Shown piece after piece: positions 22,854 through 34,734 of a stretch of DNA of 35,403 bases (its first letter is position 1; each line of letters opens with the position of its first letter). The position numbers were made by a program, and so were the translations under genes. The DNA comes from Bacteroidaceae bacterium. GTDB lineage: Bacteria > Bacteroidota > Bacteroidia > Bacteroidales > Bacteroidaceae. Below the pieces are notes generated by a model, which saw only the letters and a program-made list of their open reading frames with translations, was not told where the DNA came from and made no database searches. The stretch covers positions 1 to 35,403 of the forward strand of contig CAADWS010000071.1 in NCBI GenBank assembly GCA_900752815.1. The letters are read 5' to 3'.

Positions 22854-25022
22854 ATGAAAAAAATATTGGCTCTGCTCTGCTGTTCGTGCTGGCTGACCGG
22901 TGCCACTGCCGAAAACTACTACGTAAAAACTCAAAACACGCTCATGGTGCTCAGTGGCGAAAAAGGAGGCCGCCTCAACTTTACTTATTACGGACCCACG
23001 GCCCCGCTCGATGAAATCTATGCCTCCGGCAATGCCATCGGATGGGGAGCCTACCCCACGTTCGGCACGCACTGCACGGCCGAACATGCGCTGCTGGTGC
23101 AACAGGCCAGTGGTGACAACTCACTGGAACTGGCCATTGAAAACGTGCGCCAATACGCCGAAGGACCGGCGCAGGTAACGGAGTTCCAACTGAAGGACCG
23201 CGTGCATCCTCTCCGCGTCAGCGTCATTTACAAGGCCATCCCCGATGTCGACGTCATCAAGATGTCAACCGTCATTACCAACGATGCCAAAAAGAACGTG
23301 ACACTGCAGCGCTTTGCCTCGGCCTATCTGCCCGTCAAATCGAACACGCTCTGGCTCTCCTACCTCGCAGGCGGCTGGGGCTCGGAATGCCAGCTGATGG
23401 AAGAACCGCTGCAGCGGGGACGAAAAGTCATCGACAACCACGACGGCGTCCGCACTTCGTTTACCACCCATCCCTCCTTCATGATTTCACGGGGCGAACC
23501 CGACGAACAACGGGGATTCACCATAGGCGGCACGCTGCTGTGGACCGGCAACTATGAGCTTTCATTTCTCAAGGAAGGCGACGGCAACATGCTGGGAATC
23601 GTAGCCGGCATCAATCCGGAAGCCTCTGCCTATACGCTTGCGCCCAAGGAGAGCTTCGCTACGCCCGAACTGGTGCTCACCTGCAGCAACGAGGGCAAGG
23701 GCGGCGTCAGCCGCAACCTGCACCGCTGGGGCCGCAAGTATCAGATTATCGGAGGCACCGAATTGCGTGACATCCTGCTCAACAGCTGGGAGGGTGTCTA
23801 TTTCAACGTCAGCCAGGAAGGCATGGAACGCATGATGAAGGACTTCTCCGAAATCGGCGGCGAACTCTTCGTCATGGACGACGGATGGTTCGGCAACAAA
23901 TATCCCCGGGACAACGGTTCCACCTCGCTGGGCGACTGGACCGTATGCGAGAAGAAACTGCCGCAAGGCATCGGAGGGCTGACATCCGCCGCAAAAAAAT
24001 ACGGCATCAGGTTCGGCATCTGGATTGAACCGGAAATGACCAATTCCAAAAGCGAACTCTACGAAAAGCATCCCGACTGGGTGCTCCGGCAACCCGAACG
24101 CGAACCGGTAAAAGGCCGCGGCGGCACGCAACTCATGCTCGACATGAGCAATCCCAAGGTGCAGGACCACGTGTTCAACGTCGTGGACGGACTGATGCAG
24201 CAGAATCCCGACATTTACTACATGAAATGGGACGCCAACTTCTCCATGGAAAATGCCGCTTCGCCCTATCTGCCGGCCGACAGACAGTCGCACATCTACA
24301 TCGAATACCACCGCGGACTGCAGAAGACGCTCGAACGCATCCGCGCCAAATATCCGAAACTCGTCATCCTGCTGTGCGCCAGCGGAGGCGGACGCATGAA
24401 CTATGCCTACTTCCCCTACTTCAACGAATGCTGGACCAGCGACAATACCGACGCACTGCAGCGCCTCTTCATCCAGTGGGGCGTTTCGCAATACTACCCG
24501 GCCAATGTCATGGCGGCCCATGTCAGCGCCTCGCCCAACCACCAGACCGGACGCAACATCCCCCTCAAGTTCCGCTTCGACGTAGCCATGACCGGACGGC
24601 TGGGTATGGAAATGAAACCGTCTGACCTCTCCGACAAGGAAAAGGAATTTGCCCGCCGCGCCATCGCCACCTACAAGGACATCCGGCCCGTGGTGCAGCA
24701 AGGCGACCTTTACCGGCTCATCTCGCCCTATGAGAAAAAGCACTACGTATCGCTGATGTATGTGACTCCCGAAAAGGACCGTGCCGTCTACTTTCTCTAC
24801 CGCACCCAATTCATCCGCAGCATTCCCGCCGAATCGCGCATCCTGCAGGGACTGGACCCCAACCGGAAATATCTGTTCCGCGAGCTCAACCCTGAGCGTC
24901 CGGACAAGAAGGGACAGCTTGACGGAAAGGTCATCAGCGGAAAAGTGCTCATGGAGCAGGGCTTCTACCTGGAACTCGGGAAAGAATTGTCCAGCGCTGT
25001 CTATGAGCTGATTGCACAATAA
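22854..25022 (+). CDS. Alpha-galactosidase, glycoside hydrolase family 36
   Basis: I start the gene at the ATG at 22854, which opens a signal peptide (MKKILALLCCSCWLTGATA); the ATG at 22788 lies in the leader. The 722-residue enzyme has an N-terminal beta-sandwich, a TIM barrel (about 310-640) and a C-terminal beta domain. GH36 landmarks are MDDGWFGNKYPRDNGSTSLG, GIWIEPEMTN, the nucleophile D460 in MKWDAN and the acid/base D530 in CWTSDNTD. It should release terminal alpha-1,6-galactose from raffinose-type or galactomannan oligosaccharides in the periplasm. It is the first gene of an apparent three-gene glycan operon. Confidence 0.93.
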   Translation: MKKILALLCCSCWLTGATAENYYVKTQNTLMVLSGEKGGRLNFTYYGPTAPLDEIYASGNAIGWGAYPTFGTHCTAEHALLVQQASGDNSLELAIENVRQYAEGPAQVTEFQLKDRVHPLRVSVIYKAIPDVDVIKMSTVITNDAKKNVTLQRFASAYLPVKSNTLWLSYLAGGWGSECQLMEEPLQRGRKVIDNHDGVRTSFTTHPSFMISRGEPDEQRGFTIGGTLLWTGNYELSFLKEGDGNMLGIVAGINPEASAYTLAPKESFATPELVLTCSNEGKGGVSRNLHRWGRKYQIIGGTELRDILLNSWEGVYFNVSQEGMERMMKDFSEIGGELFVMDDGWFGNKYPRDNGSTSLGDWTVCEKKLPQGIGGLTSAAKKYGIRFGIWIEPEMTNSKSELYEKHPDWVLRQPEREPVKGRGGTQLMLDMSNPKVQDHVFNVVDGLMQQNPDIYYMKWDANFSMENAASPYLPADRQSHIYIEYHRGLQKTLERIRAKYPKLVILLCASGGGRMNYAYFPYFNECWTSDNTDALQRLFIQWGVSQYYPANVMAAHVSASPNHQTGRNIPLKFRFDVAMTGRLGMEMKPSDLSDKEKEFARRAIATYKDIRPVVQQGDLYRLISPYEKKHYVSLMYVTPEKDRAVYFLYRTQFIRSIPAESRILQGLDPNRKYLFRELNPERPDKKGQLDGKVISGKVLMEQGFYLELGKELSSAVYELIAQ

Positions 25023-25067
25023 ACATGCCGTGCCGCCCAACCGGCACAGTTCACATGCAGCCTGTGC

Positions 25068-25104
25068 CCCCGTCTTCTGGAAACAGCGGGGGCCGGGCAT
25101 TTTC
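25068..25104 (+). terminator. Possible attenuating hairpin between glycan genes
   Basis: A 6-bp GC-only stem (25068-25073 with 25088-25093) is followed by CCGGGCATTTTC, and an additional 6-bp hairpin lies at 25031-25048. The T-run is short, so this may only partly stop transcription between the alpha-galactosidase and beta-helix genes. Confidence 0.35.
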
Positions 25105-25142
25105 TCTGTTCATCCTTTTTTCCACACACAAAAATCACAGAC

Positions 25143-27233
25143 ATGAAAAAACTGATTTTACCGGCACTGCTGTCCTGCCTGCTATGCGGAACTGCGGCCG
25201 CACAACAGGTAATCCACGTAGCGCCCGACGGCAGCGACGCGCCGGAACGCGGCACCGCCGGACAACCCCTCGCCACCCTGCAATACGCTTACGACGTGGC
25301 CTGCACACGCACGGGCACGGATACCCTTTACATCCGGATGGCGCCGGGACGGTATGAACTGGACAAGACCCTGCGCCTCAGCCGCTCGCCCCAAAGGCCC
25401 GTGGTCATTGAGGGAGATGCCGCCGGAGGCACCGTGCTGAGCGGTGGCACCCGCCTGCCCAAATGGGAGAAGACGGAACGCGGCTGGTGGAAAACCCACA
25501 TTGACGAAACGGAACGTTACGGACTGAAGGTGGAACAGCTCTACGTAGGCGGACAACGGGCCGTCAGGGCCAAATCGCCCGACAAGGGCTGGTTCTTCGT
25601 TCAGGAAGTCAAGGAGTGGATACCCTATCGTGGAAAAGACCGCTCGCCCGAATATGCCGTGCAGCGTTACCGCCTGCAGCCGGAGGATACACGCTCGCTT
25701 TCATGGTCGGACGCCGACGAAATACGGAACGTGATGGTCATGTTTTTCCACAAATGGGACAATACCCGCCGCTACCTCGACAAGGCCGTGCCCGATTCCG
25801 GCTACCTCTGCACCAGCGGCACGGGCATGAAACCCTGGAATCCGGTGGGAAAAGGCAGCCGCTGCATACTGGAAAACTACGAAGACGCCCTGTCGGTGCC
25901 CGGCGAATGGTATCTGAAACCCGACGGCGACCTGCTCTATATCCCGCGCGAGGGCGAAACGCCCGACAAGGCCGTGGCCTACGCCCCCGTATTGCCGACG
26001 CTGGTAAGAATCGAAGGGCAGCCCACGGCACCGGTGGAAAATGTCACCTTCCGCCGCCTTTGCTTCGAACACGCCGCCTACGTCATGCCAAACTGGGGCG
26101 TTGACCCCGCGCAGGCCGCATCGACCATCGGCGCCGCCATTCATGCGGACCACGCGCGCAACATTCATTTTGACGGATGCACCGTGCAGCACACCGGCAA
26201 CTACGCCTTCTGGCTGGGCCGCAACTGCCACGACTGCTCGGTGAAGCACTCCTTCCTCTACGACCTGGGCGCCGGCGGAGTAAAAATAGGAGAAAACACG
26301 ACACCGCCCGCCAACGAGGTGTGCCACCACATTACGGTAGAAAACAACATCATACGGAAAGCCGGCCGCGTATCGCCGAGTGCCGTAGGCGTGCTGGTGA
26401 TGAACGCACACGACAACCGGGTGGTCCACAACGACATTTCCGACCTTTTCTACACCGGAATCTCCGTGGGATGGGTATGGGGCTACGCTCCCAGTTACTC
26501 TTACAACAATGAAGTGGGCTACAACCACATCCATCACCTGGGCTGGGGCGAACTCTCCGACATGGGTGCCATTTATCTGCTGGGCACGTCGCCCGGTACC
26601 CACGTGCACCACAATGTCATCCACGACATCTATTCCTACGACTACGGCGGCTGGGGACTCTACACCGACGAAGGCAGTTCAGAAATCGTGCTGGAGGACA
26701 ACCTGGTATATGCCTGCAAAAGCGGTGCTTTCCACCAGCACTACGGCCGCGACAACATCGTCCGCAACAACATCTTCGCCTTCAGCCAATACTACCAGCT
26801 GCAATTCTCAAGGGTGGAAAACCACCGTTCGTTCACCTTCTGCAACAACATCGTACTGGCCGACTGCGGCGTTCTTCTGCAAGGAGCCTGGGACCGCGCC
26901 CGCATCGACATGCAGAAGAATCTTTACTGGGACCTCCGCACCGACGAACCGCGTTTCCTTAACCGGACTTTCGAGGAATGGCGCAAAACGAAAGACAAGG
27001 ATGCCGTGCTGGCCGATCCGCTCTTTGTTGCCCCGCAGCAAGGGGACTTTCACTTCAAAAGCCACCGGAACATCCGGAAAATCGGCTTTAAGCCGTTCGA
27101 CTATGCCCGAGCCGGTGTTTACGGCAGTACGCAATGGCAGCAGCTCGCACAGTTTCCCCAGACCGACGACGAACGCTTCCGCCAGATTGTGACCGGCCGC
27201 GAGAAACAGGCCAGCCGCTATTATCTGCGCTAA
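25143..27233 (+). CDS. Exported right-handed parallel beta-helix glycan hydrolase-like protein
   Basis: The 696-residue protein starts with a signal peptide (MKKLILPALLSCLLCGTAAAQ), followed by the VAPDGSDAPERGTAGQPLATLQYA segment common at the start of secreted beta-helix enzymes. Residues about 300-600 carry beta-helix coils, for example NIHFDGCTVQHTGNYAFWL, VCHHITVENNIIRKAG and HVHHNVIHDIYSYDYGGWG. The overall layout recalls GH141 (fucosidase or xylanase) proteins of Bacteroides, but I cannot confirm family or substrate. Acidic residues in SDMGAIYLLG and GLYTDEGSSE could be catalytic. It sits 120 nt after the alpha-galactosidase gene and 56 nt before the esterase gene. Confidence 0.75.
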   Translation: MKKLILPALLSCLLCGTAAAQQVIHVAPDGSDAPERGTAGQPLATLQYAYDVACTRTGTDTLYIRMAPGRYELDKTLRLSRSPQRPVVIEGDAAGGTVLSGGTRLPKWEKTERGWWKTHIDETERYGLKVEQLYVGGQRAVRAKSPDKGWFFVQEVKEWIPYRGKDRSPEYAVQRYRLQPEDTRSLSWSDADEIRNVMVMFFHKWDNTRRYLDKAVPDSGYLCTSGTGMKPWNPVGKGSRCILENYEDALSVPGEWYLKPDGDLLYIPREGETPDKAVAYAPVLPTLVRIEGQPTAPVENVTFRRLCFEHAAYVMPNWGVDPAQAASTIGAAIHADHARNIHFDGCTVQHTGNYAFWLGRNCHDCSVKHSFLYDLGAGGVKIGENTTPPANEVCHHITVENNIIRKAGRVSPSAVGVLVMNAHDNRVVHNDISDLFYTGISVGWVWGYAPSYSYNNEVGYNHIHHLGWGELSDMGAIYLLGTSPGTHVHHNVIHDIYSYDYGGWGLYTDEGSSEIVLEDNLVYACKSGAFHQHYGRDNIVRNNIFAFSQYYQLQFSRVENHRSFTFCNNIVLADCGVLLQGAWDRARIDMQKNLYWDLRTDEPRFLNRTFEEWRKTKDKDAVLADPLFVAPQQGDFHFKSHRNIRKIGFKPFDYARAGVYGSTQWQQLAQFPQTDDERFRQIVTGREKQASRYYLR

Positions 27234-27289
27234 ATGAAACCGGAAAAACCATTCCCTGCATTCAATTTTTAACCCTTTCATCGAATATT

Positions 27290-28700
27290 ATGGAACGAAT
27301 CAGAAAAATGCTGCTGGCCGTCGTTGCCGGCAGTTCACTCGCCACAGCAGCCATAGCGCAGCTGCAGCTGCCCGCAGTCTTTTCCAACGGCATGGTGCTG
27401 CAACAAAAAACAAAAGTAGCCGTATGGGGCTGGGGCAATGCGTCGGAACGCGTATCCATCGTCGGGTCCTGGGCGCCCCGCGACACCATACGCACCACGG
27501 TCAGCAACGACGGACGATGGTCGGCCCAACTGCCCACGGCACAGGCCGGCGGCCCTTACACAATGGACGTATTTGCCGGTAGCGGACGAGTACATTTCTC
27601 CGATGTCCTGCTGGGGGAAGTGTGGCTGTGCAGCGGGCAGTCGAACATGGAATGGTCGGCCAACACCGGCATTCTGAACGGGAAAGAAGAAGTGGCCCGG
27701 GCCGACTGCCAGCGGGTGCGCATTCTGCACATGCCCAAGCAGGGAGCCGACACGCCACAGACCGACGCCCGCACCCGCTGGGAGGTATCATCGCCTGCCA
27801 GCATGCGCCGCACCAGCGCCACCGCCTATTTCTTTGCCCGCTATCTGGAACAGCACCTCAACGTGCCGATAGGCATCATTGTAGCAGCCTGGGGAGGAAC
27901 ACCCGCCGAAGTGTGGACACCGGCCGACGCCATCGCGGCCGACAAAACCCTTTCAGCCGTCAGTCACCAGCCGACGGCCTGGTGGCCCGACCGTCCCGGA
28001 GTTCTCTTCAACCAGATGATTCATCCCGTAGCCCCCTATGGCGTGGCCGGATGTATCTGGTATCAGGGCGAATCCAACCGTGACCACCCCGATGCCTACT
28101 GCCGGCTGATGACGCGCCTGGTGGAATCATGGCGCGACTGCTTTGCACAGCCGCTGCCCTTCTATTATGTTCAGATTGCCCCCTACACCTATAACGACCC
28201 CAAGAACGGACCGGCCCATTGTCCGGGAGCAGCAGGAACTGATGCTCAGCCGGGTGGAACGCACCGGCATGATTTGCATTTCCGACCTCGTGGACAATGT
28301 GCGTGACATCCATCCGCGCAACAAGCGGGCCATCGGCGAACGTCTGGCAGCCATGGTGACGGACCGCGAATATGGCCGCTACACGGCAGCCTATGAAAGT
28401 CCGGCCCTGAGCGGCGCACAATTCGATGGCAAGCATATTGTTGTCAGTCTGTCGGGCCGCTTCGAACAGCTCAGCTCCACTTCGCCCGAAGTGGTGGGTC
28501 TGCGGGTCACCGGCAGCGACAGTACCGTTGTAGACAAAGGCATCAAGCTCAAAGGCCGCCAAATTTATATTCCGGTCAAAGGCATTCCTGGTCCGTGGAA
28601 AGTAAGCTACTGCTTCGACGACGCCACCATCGGAAGTCTGCGCACAGAGGCCGGCCTGCCCATACTGCCTTTCCGCACGGAAGTAAAGAAACAGCGCTGA
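27290..28700 (+). pseudogene. Sialate O-acetylesterase, frameshifted
   Basis: The ATG at 27290 opens a signal peptide (MERIRKMLLAVVAGSSLATAAIAQ). The first part shows the esterase block CSGQSNMEWS with the catalytic serine at residue 118, AAWGGTPAEVWTP, and GCIWYQGESNRD. After NDPKNGP the frame is lost at about 28211-28217 and the family sequence resumes one frame on (IVREQQELMLSRV), including DIHPRNK with the catalytic histidine at 28311. Removing one base in ACCGGCCC would restore a product of about 469 residues. Left as it is, the first frame ends at 28306 without the histidine, so activity should be lost. The intact enzyme would remove acetyl groups from sialic acid or other sugars. A sequencing error cannot be excluded. 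Confidence 0.8.
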
Positions 28701-28816
28701 AAGATACGCCACACGGATTTGCCGCGGCTCCGCCCCGCAAGCCTTCTTCCGCCAGCAGCGGACAGGCGGCCGGAAGCCAAACGCCCCATGCGGCTCTCAA
28801 AGCAAATGGAAAAAAG

Positions 28817-28864
28817 AAAATGCCGTTGGATTTTCCACCTGAGGAAACTATCCAACGGCATTTT
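28817..28864. terminator. Bidirectional terminator
   Basis: A perfect 15-bp stem (28817-28831 with 28850-28864) plus an inner TTTCC/GGAAA stem lies between convergent operons. The plus side ends in ATTTTC; the minus side is followed by CTTTTTTCC. It should close both the glycan operon and the DUF1634-TauE operon. Confidence 0.85.
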
Positions 28865-28976
28865 CACACCGGGCCGCAAAGGCCGGAATATAACGGTACC
28901 GGTTAAGGAAACATACCGTTTCTCCGCACAAAAGACCAAGAAAAACGCGGTTTCACCGGTATTTTTCAAGTCTGCA

Positions 28977-29360
28977 TCAATATCCGCCTATGGAATTGAC
29001 AATAATGATGGCCAGCACCACAGCCGTAATAGCCGCGTAGAGCCAGTCGCGCTCCTGCACAAAGTCGACCAGCGAGAGCACCACCCGCATGATAGGTGTC
29101 AGCAGCAGCGCTATCACTCCCAACTGAATCCAACTGTAGGCCTCGCCCTCCCATAAGCCGGCAAAAATTCCCGACAAGGTGGTATAGGTAGCCGGATGCT
29201 CAGCATCATAGCTGAAATAAGTATAATCGGGCATCGGTTCACCGCCATGCTTCCACAGATAGACTACACCGCCCAGGAAAGCGATGAAACAGGCAATGCT
29301 GACTCCCCACCGCAACGTGTTGCCGATGAGTTGCTGAATATCGTGACGTTTCTTTTCCAT
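28977..29360 (-). CDS. DUF1634 membrane protein
   Basis: A 127-residue protein with three hydrophobic helices (about 18-37, 78-97 and 105-124) and the DUF1634 pattern, including NTLRWGVSIA near the start and LLTPIMRVVLSLVDFVQERDWLYA. Such proteins are regularly encoded beside TauE/SafE exporters, as here, where it follows the exporter gene by 20 nt. It is probably an accessory subunit of that exporter; the mechanism is unknown. Confidence 0.85.
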   Translation of the reverse strand: MEKKRHDIQQLIGNTLRWGVSIACFIAFLGGVVYLWKHGGEPMPDYTYFSYDAEHPATYTTLSGIFAGLWEGEAYSWIQLGVIALLLTPIMRVVLSLVDFVQERDWLYAAITAVVLAIIIVNSIGGY

Positions 29361-29380
29361 AACCTAAGCACTCCTATACC

Positions 29381-30226
29381 TTAATTGTTCTCAAAACTTC
29401 CGGTGAAACCTTGATAAATCATATTGATGGCCACCAGCAGAATGGCGATGCAGAAAATCTGACGCAGCACTCGCACATCCATCCGCTTGAGCAGACGGGC
29501 ACCGGTCAGAGCACCGAAAAGCACGCCTATCATCACCGGACAGGCGATGCCGGGCACAATGTTGCCGCGCTGCACATATACCACCGCCGACGCACAGGCG
29601 GTCACACCCATCATGAAGTTCGACGTCGTAGTGCTGACTTTGAAAGGCACCTTCATAATGCCGTCCATTGCAATGACCTTGAGCACGCCGCTACCGATGC
29701 CCAGAATGCCCGAAAGTACTCCTGCCACCAGCATCACCAGGAAACCTCCGCCCACATGGCGCAACTGATAAGCCTGATGGGTGCCGTCCTTGCGCGGCCA
29801 TGTGCTGAAGAGCTTGAGCCGACGGGCCATTTCCGAGCCGACCACGCCCTCGTGGTCGCTCTTCCGGCGTTGCTGCATCACAGCGGTCAGCACCAGCACC
29901 GAACCGAAGATGATGGCTATGGCCGAATTGTTGAGCCAAACGGCCACGACCGCACCACACACCGCACCAATGGTAGTGGCGATTTCAAGGAACATTCCCA
30001 AACGGATGTTGGTAATACCTTCCTTCACATACGCACTTCCAGAACCGCTGGAAGTTGCGATGGAAGCGACCAAAGCGGCTCCCACAGCATAATGAAAGTC
30101 GACGCCAAAAACCATCGTCAGCAACGGAATGACCACCACTCCGCCCCCGAGACCGGTCATCGACCCCAGCAAACCGGCCAGATAGGCTCCAACCAGCAAA
30201 ACGAGCGTAAATCCCAATACTGTCAT
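29381..30226 (-). CDS. TauE/SafE-family sulfite/organosulfur exporter
   Basis: A 281-residue membrane protein with about eight helices in two TauE/SafE (DUF81) halves. The characteristic glycine-rich segments are GLLGSMTGLGGGVVVIPLL near the N-terminus and GVLSGILGIGSGVLKV in the second half, each followed by a helix with TTTSNFMMG or VASIATSSGSGSAYV. The family exports sulfite, sulfoacetate or related anions; the substrate here is not known. It is first in a two-gene operon with a consensus promoter 23 nt before the ATG, and DUF1634 follows. Confidence 0.92.
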   Translation of the reverse strand: MTVLGFTLVLLVGAYLAGLLGSMTGLGGGVVVIPLLTMVFGVDFHYAVGAALVASIATSSGSGSAYVKEGITNIRLGMFLEIATTIGAVCGAVVAVWLNNSAIAIIFGSVLVLTAVMQQRRKSDHEGVVGSEMARRLKLFSTWPRKDGTHQAYQLRHVGGGFLVMLVAGVLSGILGIGSGVLKVIAMDGIMKVPFKVSTTTSNFMMGVTACASAVVYVQRGNIVPGIACPVMIGVLFGALTGARLLKRMDVRVLRQIFCIAILLVAINMIYQGFTGSFENN

Positions 30227-30248
30227 TTTCTTCTGTTTTTTTCAGCTC

Positions 30249-30280
30249 GCAAAATTACGCGAATAATCCCGAAGAACAAA
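30249..30280 (-). promoter_or_regulatory. Promoter of the TauE-DUF1634 operon
   Basis: On the minus strand TTTG (30280-30277), exactly 19 nt, and TAATTTTGC (30257-30249) give a full match to the Bacteroides consensus. Confidence 0.7.
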
Positions 30281-30398
30281 AAAACCGGTCTGTTTTCTCA
30301 TGCGGCTCTACGGCAGCCATCCCTTGCCGCACACCAGGCGGCGGCATCGGCCGGCACCGTTGCCGGCACTGCTTCAAACGAGAAAAAAGACAATTTGC

Positions 30399-30430
30399 TT
30401 TGTTCTTCGCGCCGCATGCTGTATATTTGC
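30399..30430 (+). promoter_or_regulatory. Promoter of the CHU_C protein gene
   Basis: TTTG (30399-30402), exactly 19 nt, and TATATTTGC (30422-30430) match the consensus fully. The ATG at 30445 lies only 14 nt beyond the -7 box, so the mRNA leader is roughly 10 nt and has no Shine-Dalgarno site. Confidence 0.7.
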
Positions 30431-30444
30431 AAAAAATATAAATT

Positions 30445-31143
30445 ATGGGCCGGAAAATGCCTTATTGGCTGATTATACTGCTGTTTTTCTTACCAACAGC
30501 AAGTTTTGCGCAGGATGAGTTGCCTTCTGCGCAGCCCACCATGACCCTGATTGCGGCCGACGGCAGCGAAAGCGAAGAAGTGAGCTATGACGGTTCCGCG
30601 CCGCTCCAGACCCGTTTCCGTTCCAACCCCACCAACATAGGGTCCTACACCCCCTATTACGAATGGCGGTTCACCCGCGAAGGCGAAGCAAAGCCCTTCC
30701 TCATCCGCTACGACGAGGATACGGAATACACCTTCAGCGAAAGCGGCGCATTCACCGTGGAACTGCTCATCAGTTTCGTGGCCGGCAGCGATACGATTAC
30801 TTTCAACACGGAAGAACCTTTCCGCATCAATATCCGCGAGTCGAAACTGGAAATTCCCAACGCTTTTTCCCCCAACGGCGACGGAATCAACGATGTGTTC
30901 CGCGTAAAGGACGGATACGAGAGTATCGTTTCCTTTCATGCCATCGTATTCAACCGCTGGGGAAAGAAACTGTATGAATGGAGCGACCTTGAAGGCGGAT
31001 GGGACGGCCGCGCCGGCGGCAGCGACGTGCCCGACGGTGCCTATTACCTGGTGGTGAAAGCCCGCGGAGCCGACGGGAGAAACTATGACACGAAAAAGGT
31101 AATCAACATATTGCGCGGATACACCGAAGAAAGCGGACAATAG
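30445..31143 (+). CDS. Small secreted protein with PKD-like and CHU_C (gliding-associated) C-terminal domains
   Basis: The 232-residue protein has a signal peptide (MPYWLIILLFFLPTASFAQ from residue 5). A PKD-like beta-sandwich follows at about 30-130 (YYEWRFTREGEAKPFL, YTFSESGAFTVELLISF). Then comes a gliding motility-associated/type B type-IX-secretion C-terminal domain with NAFSPNGDGINDVFRV, FNRWGKKLYEW and GGWDGRAGGSDVPDGAYYLVV. In flavobacteria this domain directs export and surface attachment of large adhesins; here almost nothing else is attached to it. No type IX secretion gene is in the window. A consensus promoter precedes it, and uvrA begins 65 nt after its stop. Confidence 0.88.
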   Translation: MGRKMPYWLIILLFFLPTASFAQDELPSAQPTMTLIAADGSESEEVSYDGSAPLQTRFRSNPTNIGSYTPYYEWRFTREGEAKPFLIRYDEDTEYTFSESGAFTVELLISFVAGSDTITFNTEEPFRINIRESKLEIPNAFSPNGDGINDVFRVKDGYESIVSFHAIVFNRWGKKLYEWSDLEGGWDGRAGGSDVPDGAYYLVVKARGADGRNYDTKKVINILRGYTEESGQ

Positions 31144-31208
31144 ACCTCCCGCGCAACTGCCACGCCACCGGAACACCTCCGCCCGCGCGGCAACTACCCC
31201 AAAAGGAT

Positions 31209-34103
<2,895 letters not shown>

Positions 34104-34199
34104 CTGCCGGAACGCCGGCAGCCCACCATCGGTAGTGGCGCGGCGCCGGAACGAACAGACAACGGCAAGCCATACGAGGGAAGAAAGCAGAAAACACAC

Positions 34200-34694
34200 A
34201 TGAAAATACAGAAAACCAACGTAGCCCGGCTACTGGACAAAGCCAAGGTGAGCTACGAACTCATCCCCTACGAGGTGGACGAAAACGACCTGGCCGCGCA
34301 GCACGTGGCCGAGGAACTGGGCGAAGACCTGCACCAGGTGTTCAAGACGATTGTACTCCACGGCGACAAGACCGGTTATCTGGTCTGTGTCCTGCCCGGC
34401 AACTGCGAAGTAAACCTGAAAAAGGCGGCCAAGGTAAGCGGCAACAAGAAAGTGGAAACCATCCCGATGAAGGAGTTGCTGCCTGTCACCGGTTACATTC
34501 GCGGCGGCTGCAGCCCCATCGGTATGAAGAAGCACTTTCCCACCTATTTCCACACCACCGCCTTGCAGTTCGACCACATCTACGTAAGTGCCGGCCAGCG
34601 CGGACTCCAAATCAAAATCGCACCGGCCGACCTCATTCGGGAAAGCCGCGGCGAAGTGGCCGATATTGCCGGTGAAACCGAAGAAAACCAATAA
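34200..34694 (+). CDS. ybaK: YbaK/EbsC-family Cys-tRNA(Pro) deacylase
   Basis: A 164-residue cytoplasmic editing protein. The YbaK fold is shown by KTNVARLLDKAKVSYELIPY, the VFKTIVLHGD strand with its functional lysine, CEVNLKKAAKVSGNKKVE, and the loop GYIRGGCSPIGMKK that lines the active site. It hydrolyses Cys mischarged on tRNA(Pro) by prolyl-tRNA synthetase. The length is normal. The gene follows uvrA by 96 nt; the only structure between them is a hairpin without a T-run, so co-transcription is possible. The POT transporter gene follows 40 nt later. Confidence 0.92.
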   Translation: MKIQKTNVARLLDKAKVSYELIPYEVDENDLAAQHVAEELGEDLHQVFKTIVLHGDKTGYLVCVLPGNCEVNLKKAAKVSGNKKVETIPMKELLPVTGYIRGGCSPIGMKKHFPTYFHTTALQFDHIYVSAGQRGLQIKIAPADLIRESRGEVADIAGETEENQ

Positions 34695-34734
34695 TCAACT
34701 TAATTCAATAACTAATAAAAAAAAGAGTAAAACT

